A DNA stretch of 23,397 nt, taken from NCBI GenBank assembly GCA_045587665.1, contig JAZNCT010000025.1, forward strand, positions 1 to 23,397, given 5' to 3'. The notes under the pieces are model-generated. The model saw nothing but the letters and a program-made list of their open reading frames with translations. It made no database searches and was not told where the DNA came from. Within the stretch, counting starts at the first letter, position 1, and every line of letters starts with the position of its first letter. The DNA comes from SIG710 sp045587665. Lineage in GTDB: Bacteria > Bacillota > Clostridia > Oscillospirales > CAG-272. The position numbers and the translations under genes are program-made. Below, one piece after another: positions 1 through 6,324 of this stretch.

Positions 1-143
1 CGACGAAGTCGTGCATGGCATCGCCGTTAGGCGTATGGCATCACGCGTCAGCGTGTATCCTCCTTCGGATTGATGCCATGCATCACTTCGTGATGATTCC
101 ATGCCGCAGACAAGTTGCGGATTCCATACACGCCTTCGGCGTG
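1..143. repeat. array of short hairpins with conserved linkers
   Basis: Seven small inverted repeats follow each other: CGAC/GTCG (1-11), CGCC/GGCG (22-33), CACGC/GCGTG (42-55), ATCC/GGAT (57-70), CATCAC/GTGATG (81-95), CCGCA/TGCGG (104-120) and CACGCC/GGCGTG (129-143). Stem sequences differ, but linkers recur as ATGGCAT or ATTCCAT. Loop centres are about 15-24 bases apart, and the last three are 24 apart. No open frame of coding quality crosses it. The array probably continues to the left of the window. Function is unknown; it resembles intergenic structured repeats of Clostridia rather than a gene. Confidence 0.75.
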
Positions 144-177
144 ATTTATATGAGTTGCATTTTTATATTATGAACCC

Positions 178-217
178 AAAACAGAAGACCACCAGTAGGT
201 GGTCTTTTGTTTTGCTG
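178..217 (+). terminator. strong rho-independent terminator-like hairpin
   Basis: A 16-bp stem (178-193 with 198-213, one G-U pair) closes a 4-base loop. It has a T-rich right arm and more T residues after it. It lies just downstream of the hairpin array, so it ends whatever transcript enters from the left edge. A matching A-rich left arm means it could also work on the minus strand. Confidence 0.75.
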
Positions 218-339
218 TTTTCTTCAATGCGATGAGCCACTACAAGTTGCTTGCAAATTTGTATGAGTTTGCCAGGAGTGAACAAAGGAATGAGATAAAC
301 AAGAGCGCAAACCTTGGTTCTGAGCCGATCAAGGGGCCC

Positions 340-378
340 AAAGAGAAGCAGATCGCACTTGCGGTCTGCTTCTCTTTT
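340..378. terminator. long perfect hairpin in the accessory region
   Basis: A 13-bp perfect stem (340-352 with 365-377) is extended inside by CGCA/TGCG, giving nearly uninterrupted pairing. The arms are A-rich and T-rich, so termination is possible in either direction. No gene with convincing coding features lies between this hairpin and the one at 178-213. Reading frames that span 199-570 simply run through these hairpins. The hairpin is followed 25 bases later by a 19-nt repeat found again at 1073. Confidence 0.6.
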
Positions 379-401
379 ACTCTTACGTTACGGCTTGAAG
401 C

Positions 402-420
402 ACTCTGCTTTCGGCAAAAC
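402..420. repeat. 19-nt direct repeat, copy 1
   Basis: ACTCTGCTTTCGGCAAAAC occurs here and, identically, at 1073-1091. Each copy starts 25 bases after the right end of a terminator-like hairpin (377 and 1048). The bases between hairpin and repeat also share a TCTTAC-TTA-GG pattern. The two copies flank the orphan gene at 542-946. Confidence 0.8.
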
Positions 421-486
421 CGAAGAGGTGGAATTTGCACCAGAACGGTGTATCCTAAATATGTGTTTGTACAGATTTGTGACAAC

Positions 487-515
487 TTGACAAGATTGCA
501 GGCATATGTTATAAT
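487..515 (+). promoter_or_regulatory. consensus sigma-A promoter of the orphan gene
   Basis: TTGACA (487-492), a 17-base spacer and TATAAT (510-515), with TG at -15 (507-508). Transcription would start near 521, leaving a leader of about 20 bases before the ATG at 542. Confidence 0.85.
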
Positions 516-541
516 ATTCCCAAAAAGGGAGAGACCTGTTG

Positions 542-946
542 ATGTGTTATTTTCTTTATGGCGCTGTTAATAAAGAAATAAATAAAAAAGATTATGATGA
601 AGTTTCGCTGGGGAATTGCTTTCATTTTAATATCGGGACAAAACACGATGTAAAAATGTCTGTGCTTAAAAATACAGACGATTTCCGTATTACAACAGGC
701 GTTTGCGATTGCGATACTGCTATTGGCAATCATCAACCTAATCACGAGCAAATTAGGGAACTCTGTTATTTGCTTAACGATATGCGTTTGATACGCGATA
801 TAAAATGTGTATATATAAGTAAAAATTGGGTAGGAAAGATCAATAAAAGGGAAGAACATTATCATATAGATGATATAGATATTGCAGAATTTCTTTCTAA
901 TATAAAAGAAAACTGTTTGTACCGTATTGATTTGTATGTACGTTAG
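542..946 (+). CDS. hypothetical protein, 134 aa
   Basis: I do not assign a known function. The ATG at 542 is preceded by GGGAGAG (527-533, 8-base spacing) and by a perfect promoter; a TTG three bases earlier is less well placed. The protein is soluble, with no signal peptide or membrane segment. Visible features are a CDCD motif (C55, C57) after a beta-like stretch, several further Cys, and a His/Asp-rich stretch near residues 106-113. The C-terminus looks like a helix followed by a short strand. Codon use is clearly more A/T-rich than in the housekeeping genes to the right, and the gene sits alone between terminator hairpins and direct repeats. It is therefore probably an acquired single-gene cassette. 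Similar small proteins seem to recur in Clostridia, but this is from memory. A metal-binding role is possible but unproven. Confidence 0.8.
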   Translation: MCYFLYGAVNKEINKKDYDEVSLGNCFHFNIGTKHDVKMSVLKNTDDFRITTGVCDCDTAIGNHQPNHEQIRELCYLLNDMRLIRDIKCVYISKNWVGKINKREEHYHIDDIDIAEFLSNIKENCLYRIDLYVR

Positions 947-1010
947 TTTTGAAAAATGCCGCTTTATTATTATATATAATTTTTTCGTATTTAAAATTGT
1001 TGTGTAAACT

Positions 1011-1056
1011 CAAACCAAAAGACCTCCCGATTGTGGTCTTTTGGTTTGTTTCTTAC
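1011..1056 (+). terminator. rho-independent terminator of the orphan gene
   Basis: A 14-bp perfect stem (1011-1024 with 1035-1048) has a 10-base loop and is followed by TTTCTTACTTT. It lies 65 bases after the orphan gene stop codon. The A-rich left arm means it may also stop transcripts coming from the minus-strand operon. Confidence 0.8.
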
Positions 1057-1072
1057 TTTATGGAGAAGGTCT

Positions 1073-1091
1073 ACTCTGCTTTCGGCAAAAC
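1073..1091. repeat. 19-nt direct repeat, copy 2
   Basis: Identical to 402-420. As there, it follows a terminator-like hairpin by 25 bases and is followed by a pyrimidine and GAA. From 1092 to 1170 I see no gene, only AT-rich sequence downstream of the DUF4097 stop codon, with no clear terminator for that operon. Confidence 0.8.
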
Positions 1092-1170
1092 TGAAACGGA
1101 TCGGTTTGCGATGTAGGGAACAAAAATTTCACCTTTTAAAAAGAATTATTCCACAAATAAGTGTTTTTGT

Positions 1171-2133
1171 TCATTTTATTTCTATTTTGATGTCTCCCGT
1201 GCTTGTGCTGATCTCACATTTTCCACCGGTTATGGTTTTTGGAACGTCAACATCTCCAGTGTCTGTCTTTGTTATAAACACCTTATCTGAAAGAAGCGTT
1301 CCTTTAACGTTTCCTGTGTCGGTTTTTACAAAGATCTTGGAAGCATCACAACTTTCAAAAATCACGTTGCCGGTGCTTCTTTCAATATCAAACATTTCTT
1401 CTGCGATCACGTTGCTAAGAGAAATGTGCCCTGTGTCTCCTTTTGATATTAGACTTTTACACTTGATGCTTGATATTTCGGTTTTGCCTGTGGAGACCGT
1501 GATCTCAATATTACCCGAGCTTGTGACATCTTCGAGGGTCACCTTGCCTGTAGAAACCGAAAGTTCAAGAGATCCTGCCGATATGTTCCTTACATTTATG
1601 TCACCGGTGTCGGTTGTTATTTTAATAGCACCTGTGGCAGAAGCAAGGCTTGTTACATCTCCTGTGCTCTCACAGATGTCAATGCTTTCAAAAGAAAATT
1701 CTTCTGGTATTTCTACTTTTCCTGTGCTGGATATCACAGAAATCTCACCGTATTCGCCTCGTGGAAGATACACGGTGATATGTGGACTCTCGAAGTTTAT
1801 ACCTATATGCTCATACCATTTCCTATTGTCATTAAGGTTTATTCTTAGAGTGCTGTCTTTAGCGGTAACAGTGTGCTCTGCGTTTTTTTGTTCGCGACAA
1901 ACCACTTTGGCTTTTGATCCTTCTGCAGGAAGAAAAACAATGTGGGCAGTTCCGGAAATCACAGAGATATTTTTAAAATCAACATCCATTTCATAATTGT
2001 TGGTTACATATTTAACTGTTGAAAGTTTTGTAAAATCCCAATTAAGAATCGTCATCACCCCCGAAAAAATGAAGCATCCTATCAATATAAAAGAAGCCGC
2101 AATAGAGAGCCAAATTTTTGTTTTTTTATTCAT
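1171..2133 (-). CDS. DUF4097 beta-repeat family envelope protein
   Basis: 320 aa. The N-terminus is KKTK followed by a hydrophobic stretch (7-29) that anchors the protein in the membrane. LIGC at 17-20 fits a lipobox, so it may be a lipoprotein, although the hydrophobic run continues past the Cys. The rest is an extracellular repeat domain: [S/D]TG[K/D/N] followed by alternating hydrophobic residues recurs about every 19-20 residues (TG at 137, 157, 176, 195, 215, 234, 254, 273, 292, 312). This is the typical DUF4097 beta-helix-like fold. The ATG overlaps the stop of the upstream DUF1700 gene (TAATG) and has AAAGGA upstream. In Bacillota, DUF4097 proteins accompany PadR or Lia-type envelope-stress modules. 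A role in sensing or buffering cell-envelope stress is inferred from family and context. Confidence 0.88.
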   Translation of the reverse strand: MNKKTKIWLSIAASFILIGCFIFSGVMTILNWDFTKLSTVKYVTNNYEMDVDFKNISVISGTAHIVFLPAEGSKAKVVCREQKNAEHTVTAKDSTLRINLNDNRKWYEHIGINFESPHITVYLPRGEYGEISVISSTGKVEIPEEFSFESIDICESTGDVTSLASATGAIKITTDTGDINVRNISAGSLELSVSTGKVTLEDVTSSGNIEITVSTGKTEISSIKCKSLISKGDTGHISLSNVIAEEMFDIERSTGNVIFESCDASKIFVKTDTGNVKGTLLSDKVFITKTDTGDVDVPKTITGGKCEISTSTGDIKIEIK

Positions 2134-2732
2134 TATAATGTTTCCTTTCTCATAAAACAGCTTTTAGTGAAAAGGACAAGCTTTCTTGCGAGCCCAACAG
2201 TGCCTTTTGACGCTGATTTGCAGCTATAAAACAGCAGAATTGAAATGCCTACGCAGATGCTTGCCGCACCTAGCATAGCGATTCCTGTGAGACTGTTTCC
2301 AAAAATGGCAAAGCCCAAGCCCGCCACTGTGAAATAGAGAGTGCATCCAATGACAGAAGCAAACACTGCCCAGAGGGAAATTATCAAAGAGCATAAGGAA
2401 ATGTAAAGAGAAATCATTACGGCAAATGCGGCAATAAGCAGAGAAAGCCATATGGGTGAGCCTAGCACCAAAAGCACTATCATCCAAGCACTGAGCGTTT
2501 TTTTAGTATTTGTTTTTTCCTTTGCATTTTTGTATTGTGGCAGTTCTGCTATGATCTGTGCGGCTATTTCTTCTACCGAACCTACTTCCGAGACCGCTTC
2601 CTCCTCAGAGAGCCCTTCTTCTATACGATCCTCTATCATTTCGCTGTAAAAGCCAAGACGTTCTTCAACATCGTCCTGAGGCAAATGTGAAAGTCTGTCA
2701 CGCAGTTCCAAAATAAATTTAATCTGCGTCAT
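2133..2732 (-). CDS. HAAS/DUF1700 domain membrane protein
   Basis: 199 aa. Residues 1-65 form the acidic helical HAAS-like domain (LRDRL..LP..D..E...Y..E....R...G.SEEEAV.E.GS.E.IA..I). After it come about four hydrophobic segments between residues 80 and 170, then a basic C-terminal tail. Proteins of this kind (DUF1700) are nearly always encoded next to a PadR regulator in Bacillota, as here. The start has GGGAGGA 8 bases upstream, located inside the end of padR; the two genes overlap by 14 bases, so translation is probably coupled. Molecular function is unknown. By context it works with the DUF4097 protein in the envelope, under PadR control. Confidence 0.88.
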   Translation of the reverse strand: MTQIKFILELRDRLSHLPQDDVEERLGFYSEMIEDRIEEGLSEEEAVSEVGSVEEIAAQIIAELPQYKNAKEKTNTKKTLSAWMIVLLVLGSPIWLSLLIAAFAVMISLYISLCSLIISLWAVFASVIGCTLYFTVAGLGFAIFGNSLTGIAMLGAASICVGISILLFYSCKSASKGTVGLARKLVLFTKSCFMRKETL

Positions 2733-3045
2733 TTTCCGTGTCCTCCCTAATTACAAATTGATATATGGAGAGCATCTCTTTCCACTCTTCTTTAAAATCC
2801 TCAATGCGTTTTAATCCCTCTCCTGTTATTCTGTAGTATTTGCGAAGTCTGCCGCCGTGCTCTGCGGTACGCACCGTCAGCATATTTGCCGATTCAAGGC
2901 GTTTTAAAATGGTATATAGGGTTGATTCGGAAAGACTGATATATGGTTTCATATCTTTAATGATCTTGTAGCCGTATGAATCTTCGCTTTTTATAGCAGC
3001 CAGCACGCATACGTCAAGAAGACCGCGCTTTAATTGTATATCCAT
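2719..3045 (-). CDS. PadR family transcriptional regulator
   Basis: 108 aa, the normal size for short PadR (subfamily 2) proteins. The winged helix is evident: LLDVCVLAAIK, then SYGYKIIKDM, the recognition-helix region SESTLYTILKRLE (38-50), and the wing GGRLRKYYRITGEG (64-77). A C-terminal dimerisation helix contains W87. It starts with ATG behind AAGAGGAGGT. It is the first gene of a three-gene minus-strand operon with DUF1700 and DUF4097, and PadR proteins commonly repress their own operons. An inverted repeat ATATGAT/ATCATAT (3044-3050, 3070-3076) covers the -10 element and start codon and is a candidate operator. The ligand is unknown. Confidence 0.92.
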   Translation of the reverse strand: MDIQLKRGLLDVCVLAAIKSEDSYGYKIIKDMKPYISLSESTLYTILKRLESANMLTVRTAEHGGRLRKYYRITGEGLKRIEDFKEEWKEMLSIYQFVIREDTENDAD

Positions 3046-3069
3046 ATGATACCTCCTCTTGCAATATAC

Positions 3070-3098
3070 ATCATATCACGAAGTATTATTTTTGTCAA
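3070..3098 (-). promoter_or_regulatory. promoter of the padR operon with possible operator
   Basis: On the minus strand TTGACA (3093-3098), 17 bases, TATGAT (3070-3075) with TG at -15. The -10 lies in the right arm of a 7-bp inverted repeat (3044-3050/3070-3076) whose left arm touches the padR start codon. Binding there would block RNA polymerase, as expected for autorepression. Confidence 0.75.
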
Positions 3099-3138
3099 TA
3101 GAATATCAAAAAAACCAAGGGCAAATTGATGATTGGTA

Positions 3139-3167
3139 TTGACTTTTTTTTCTAAAGGTGTTATAAT
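3139..3167 (+). promoter_or_regulatory. promoter of the SCIFF locus
   Basis: TTGACT (3139-3144), 17 bases, TATAAT (3162-3167) with TG at -15 (3159-3160). It diverges from the padR promoter, whose -35 is about 40 bases away. The leader would be about 25 bases. Confidence 0.85.
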
Positions 3168-3197
3168 TAGTCATACAAATATTTTGGGAGGTTCATT

Positions 3198-3338
3198 ATG
3201 GAACATATCAAGACTCTTGAAACTCGCAATCTTTGCGAAAGTGCAAAGAACGGTGGTTGCGGCGAATGTCAGACATCCTGCCAGTCCGCTTGCAAAACAA
3301 GCTGCGGTATCGCTAACCAGCAGTGTGAGAACAAATAA
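3198..3338 (+). CDS. scfA: SCIFF ranthipeptide precursor
   Basis: 46 aa, with start ATG behind GGGAGGT. This is the six-cysteine-in-forty-five-residues peptide found across Clostridia. Residues 21-36 carry the diagnostic spacing C-x2-C-x3-C-x3-C-x3-C (C21, C24, C28, C32, C36), followed by C43. The core GGCGECQTSCQSACKTSC matches the family closely. The adjacent maturase installs thioether crosslinks between Cys and acceptor residues. Two departures are visible. First, residue 37 is Gly, whereas the acceptor Thr described for the Clostridium thermocellum peptide (Cys32-Thr37 link, from memory) sits there. Second, an extra Cys is present at position 13 in the leader. The biological role of SCIFF peptides is still poorly understood; quorum-type signalling has been proposed for some ranthipeptides. 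Confidence 0.95.
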   Translation: MEHIKTLETRNLCESAKNGGCGECQTSCQSACKTSCGIANQQCENK

Positions 3339-3355
3339 AGTAATCACAAAACGCG

Positions 3356-3382
3356 AAATGCCGCCGATTGGCGGCATTTTTA
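3356..3382 (+). terminator. attenuator hairpin between precursor and maturase
   Basis: A 10-bp stem (3356-3365 with 3370-3379) with loop GATT is followed by only a short T run. It lies 18 bases after the precursor stop and 20 bases before the maturase start. It probably lets a fraction of transcripts through, so that the peptide is made in excess over its enzyme. Confidence 0.75.
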
Positions 3383-3398
3383 GTATAGGAGATAAAAA

Positions 3399-4784
3399 AT
3401 GATACATCAGTATAAGCTTGGCGGCTATAATATAGTGCTGGATATTTGCTCCGGTTCTGTACACGCCGTTGATGAGGTTGCCTATGATATAATAGGTATG
3501 TTTGAGAAATGCGGCAAAGATGAGATATTCTCAAAGCTTGGTGAAAAATACAGTTGCAGAGAGGATATATCCCCTGCTGATATAGAAGAATGTTATGAGC
3601 AGGTGGTCTCTCTTAAAGAGCAGGGAAAGATTTTTGCCCCCGACACTTTTGAAAATATGGCAGGACACCTGAAGGCAAAGACCTCGGGCGTTATCAAGGC
3701 GCTTTGCCTTCACATTGCACACACCTGCAATCTGAATTGCTCATATTGCTTTGCAAGTCAGGGCAAATATCATGGAGACAGAGCGGTTATGTCCTTTGAG
3801 GTGGGCAAGAGAGCTCTTGATTTTCTTGTTGAAAATTCGGGAAGCCGCCGAAATCTTGAGGTGGACTTTTTTGGCGGTGAGCCGCTGATGAATTTTGATG
3901 TGGTGAAGCAGCTTGTTGCCTATGCACGCAGCATAGAAAAGGAAAAGGGTAAAAATTTCAGATTTACCCTTACAACAAACGGTGTTCTCATAGACGATGA
4001 TGTAATAGATTTTGCCAACCGAGAGTGCAGTAATGTTGTCCTCAGCCTTGACGGCAGAAGGGAAGTGCACGACCGCTTCAGAGTTGACTATGCAGGGGCG
4101 GGAAGCTGGGATAAGATCGTTCCTAAATTTCAAAAAATGGTGAAAGCACGCGGCGGCAAGAATTATTATATGAGGGGGACTTTTACCCACGCAAACCCCG
4201 ATTTTCTTGAAGATATCAAGGTTATGCTTGATCTGGGCTTCAGCGAACTTAGCATGGAGCCTGTGGTTTGCCCTCCCGGCGACCCCTCTGAGCTTACCGA
4301 GGAGGATCTGCCAATAGTTATGGATCAGTATGAAAAGCTTGCAGAGCTGATGCTGAGCCGAGACAGAGAAGGAAAGCCTCTCACGTTCTATCATTATATG
4401 ATAGATCTTACAGGAGGCCCTTGCATATATAAGCGTATTTCGGGCTGCGGTTCGGGAACCGAATATATGGCAGTTACTCCGTGGGGAGACCTTTATCCCT
4501 GCCACCAGTTTGTTGGTGAGGAGAAATTTAAGTTGGGTGATATCTGGCAGGGGGTAACAAACAAAGAGACACAGTGCAAGTTTGGCGAATGCAATGTATA
4601 CAGCCGCCCCGACTGCAGAGATTGCTGGGCAAAGTTATATTGCTCGGGTGGATGTGCAGCCAACGCATATCATTCCACAGGGTCGGTAAACGGTGTTTAT
4701 GAATATGGCTGTCGGCTGTTCAGAAAAAGAATGGAATGTGCCATTATGGTAGCCATTGACAGGGCCTTCAGAGGGCAAAGCTGA
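3399..4784 (+). CDS. scfB: thioether-forming SCIFF peptide maturase (radical SAM/SPASM)
   Basis: 461 aa. Residues 1-85 form the N-terminal RiPP recognition element that binds the leader peptide. The radical SAM cluster motif C110-x3-C114-x2-C117 (HTCNLNCSYCFA) follows, then the FFGGEP motif (157-162) and TTNG (192-195), typical of SAM binding. The C-terminal SPASM region carries auxiliary [4Fe-4S] ligands, including C350, C368, C398, C406, C409, C415, C419 and C438. Length and motif order match CteB-type SCIFF maturases. AGGAGA precedes the ATG by 6 bases. It is encoded directly after the SCIFF precursor and overlaps the next gene at TGATG. The enzyme forms Cys-to-residue thioether bonds in the peptide in the cytoplasm. 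Confidence 0.96.
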   Translation: MIHQYKLGGYNIVLDICSGSVHAVDEVAYDIIGMFEKCGKDEIFSKLGEKYSCREDISPADIEECYEQVVSLKEQGKIFAPDTFENMAGHLKAKTSGVIKALCLHIAHTCNLNCSYCFASQGKYHGDRAVMSFEVGKRALDFLVENSGSRRNLEVDFFGGEPLMNFDVVKQLVAYARSIEKEKGKNFRFTLTTNGVLIDDDVIDFANRECSNVVLSLDGRREVHDRFRVDYAGAGSWDKIVPKFQKMVKARGGKNYYMRGTFTHANPDFLEDIKVMLDLGFSELSMEPVVCPPGDPSELTEEDLPIVMDQYEKLAELMLSRDREGKPLTFYHYMIDLTGGPCIYKRISGCGSGTEYMAVTPWGDLYPCHQFVGEEKFKLGDIWQGVTNKETQCKFGECNVYSRPDCRDCWAKLYCSGGCAANAYHSTGSVNGVYEYGCRLFRKRMECAIMVAIDRAFRGQS

Positions 4785-6121
4785 TGAATACGCCCATCTG
4801 CGATTTTGTTGATTTTTATAAAAAAAGCGGAGCTCTGCGGCTTCATATGCCGGGGCACAAGGGAAAGAATATTCTGGGTGCTGAAAGCTTGGACATAACA
4901 GAGATAAAGGGGGCTGACAGCCTATATGAGGCAGAAGGCATCATTGCGGAAAGTGAACAAAACGCAAGCAAGCTTTTCGGCTGCCCCACATATTATTCAA
5001 CCGAAGGTTCTTCTCATTGCATAAGAGCAATGCTCTATCTTGCAATGATAAATGCCAAAAGCCAGGGCGCGCGACCACGTATTGCGGCGGCAAGGAATGT
5101 ACATAAAACCTTTCTCGGTGCGGCAGCGATGCTTGATTTAGATGTATCTTTTATGTTTTCGGAAGAGAGTGAATCATATCTCTCCTTTAGCATATCTGCT
5201 GAGGCGGTGGAACGCTTTTTGAGCCAAAGCAAAGAGAAAATAACGGCGGTATATATAACAGCACCGGATTATCTGGGCAGTATGATATCTGTTGGAGAGA
5301 TAGCCCGTATCTGCCACAGATATGATGTCCTTTTGCTTGTTGACAATGCTCACGGCGCTTATCTGAGATTTTTGCCAAGCTCTCTGCATCCGATAGATCT
5401 TGGGGCGGATATATGCTGTTCCTCTGCTCATAAAACCCTGCCGGTGCTCACCGGCGGAGCTTATCTGCACATTTCAAACCGCTTAAATGATGTGCCGGCG
5501 GCGGAAGTTAAAAATGCGCTTTCACTTTTTGGTTCCACAAGTCCTTCATATCTTATATTGCAGTCGCTTGATGCGGCAAATAAATATATAGCTGAGGGTT
5601 ACGGGCGTCAACTTGAAAGCTTCTGCAAAAGGCTTGCTCTCTGCAAAGAAAAGCTATCCCAAAGAGGCTATGTTTTTTTTGGAGAAGAACCGCTGAAGCT
5701 TACTGTTTGCACAAAAAAATACGGTTATACCGGGTACGAGCTTGAGAGTATACTTTATGAAAAGGGTATAGCTTGCGAATTTGCTGATCCCGATTATCTT
5801 GTTATGATGTTTACACCGCAGAACGGTGAAGAAGATATAACAAAACTGACCGATGCCTTGCTGTCTATTCCCGGCCGACCGGAAATATCCGAAAAGCCCC
5901 CGGTTTTAAGGAAAGCTGACAAAAAAATGAGAATAAGAGAGGCTATCTTTAGTGAGAAAGAGACTGTGGAAATCCACCAAAGCCTCGGCAGAATACTTGC
6001 CAGCCCCGGAGTGAGCTGTCCTCCTGCTGTACCTATCATTGTTTGCGGAGAGAAGATAAACGAAGAAGCAATAAAATGCTTTGATTATTACGGTATAAAA
6101 AAGCTTGATGTTGTAAAATAA
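4784..6121 (+). CDS. PLP-dependent Orn/Lys/Arg decarboxylase family protein
   Basis: 445 aa, fold-type I PLP enzyme. Visible motifs: LHMPGHKG (20-27), GADSLYEAEGII (43-54), the cofactor Asp/His in LLVDNAHGAYL (D187, H190), and the Schiff-base lysine in SSAHKTLP (K217). The C-terminal domain is shorter than in the classic 480-residue Gram-positive YaaO/SpeA-type enzymes, so substrate cannot be read from sequence; Lys, Arg or Orn are all possible. The segment TEGSSHCIRA (73-82) stands where GST-S-x-G is more usual near the PLP phosphate. The ATG overlaps the maturase stop (TGATG), so translation is coupled to it. Polyamine synthesis is the default reading. A role linked to the SCIFF pathway is suggested only by the overlap. 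A strong terminator follows. Confidence 0.88.
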   Translation: MNTPICDFVDFYKKSGALRLHMPGHKGKNILGAESLDITEIKGADSLYEAEGIIAESEQNASKLFGCPTYYSTEGSSHCIRAMLYLAMINAKSQGARPRIAAARNVHKTFLGAAAMLDLDVSFMFSEESESYLSFSISAEAVERFLSQSKEKITAVYITAPDYLGSMISVGEIARICHRYDVLLLVDNAHGAYLRFLPSSLHPIDLGADICCSSAHKTLPVLTGGAYLHISNRLNDVPAAEVKNALSLFGSTSPSYLILQSLDAANKYIAEGYGRQLESFCKRLALCKEKLSQRGYVFFGEEPLKLTVCTKKYGYTGYELESILYEKGIACEFADPDYLVMMFTPQNGEEDITKLTDALLSIPGRPEISEKPPVLRKADKKMRIREAIFSEKETVEIHQSLGRILASPGVSCPPAVPIIVCGEKINEEAIKCFDYYGIKKLDVVK

Positions 6122-6168
6122 ATGCGGCTGTTATACTAAAGTGTTTTTACTAATAGTATCTCAGCCAT

Positions 6169-6208
6169 AAAAAACTGCCGAATGTTTTTTAACATTCGGC
6201 AGTTTTTT
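6169..6208 (+). terminator. rho-independent terminator after the decarboxylase
   Basis: An 18-bp perfect stem (6169-6186 with 6191-6208) has a TTTT loop and a right arm ending in six T residues. It closes the SCIFF transcription unit. Confidence 0.92.
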
Positions 6209-6246
6209 GTGTTCAAATATTATATTGTAATATTTTGGTTAAGTGT

Positions 6247-6275
6247 TTGACAAAAGCTATAATTTGTGTTATAAT
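6247..6275 (+). promoter_or_regulatory. promoter of the yybS-gdpP-rplI-dnaB run
   Basis: TTGACA (6247-6252), 17 bases, TATAAT (6270-6275) with TG at -15 (6267-6268). It lies 50 bases before the GTG start of the DUF2232 gene, right after a terminator. Confidence 0.88.
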
Positions 6276-6324
6276 AATACGATAAGATTATTATGGCGTA
6301 TTATTCTCATTTTGGAGGAATTTT

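Noticed and set aside
1..143. Possible CRISPR array because of regular spacing of repeats
   Set aside because: The repeated units are tiny hairpins with different stems and 7-8 base linkers; there is no constant 23-40 base repeat, no unique spacers and no cas gene.
199..570. Plus-strand and minus-strand open frames across 199-570
   Set aside because: They read through perfect inverted repeats and a promoter and lack ribosome sites; the low-complexity translation comes from the hairpins.
1031..1996. Long plus-strand frame of 321 codons
   Set aside because: It is the antisense shadow of the DUF4097 gene; its Ser/Pro/Val repeats mirror the TG repeats, and there is no ribosome site.
3741..4505. 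Minus-strand 254-codon frame inside the maturase gene
   Set aside because: Antisense to a fully conserved radical SAM gene, with no promoter or ribosome site.
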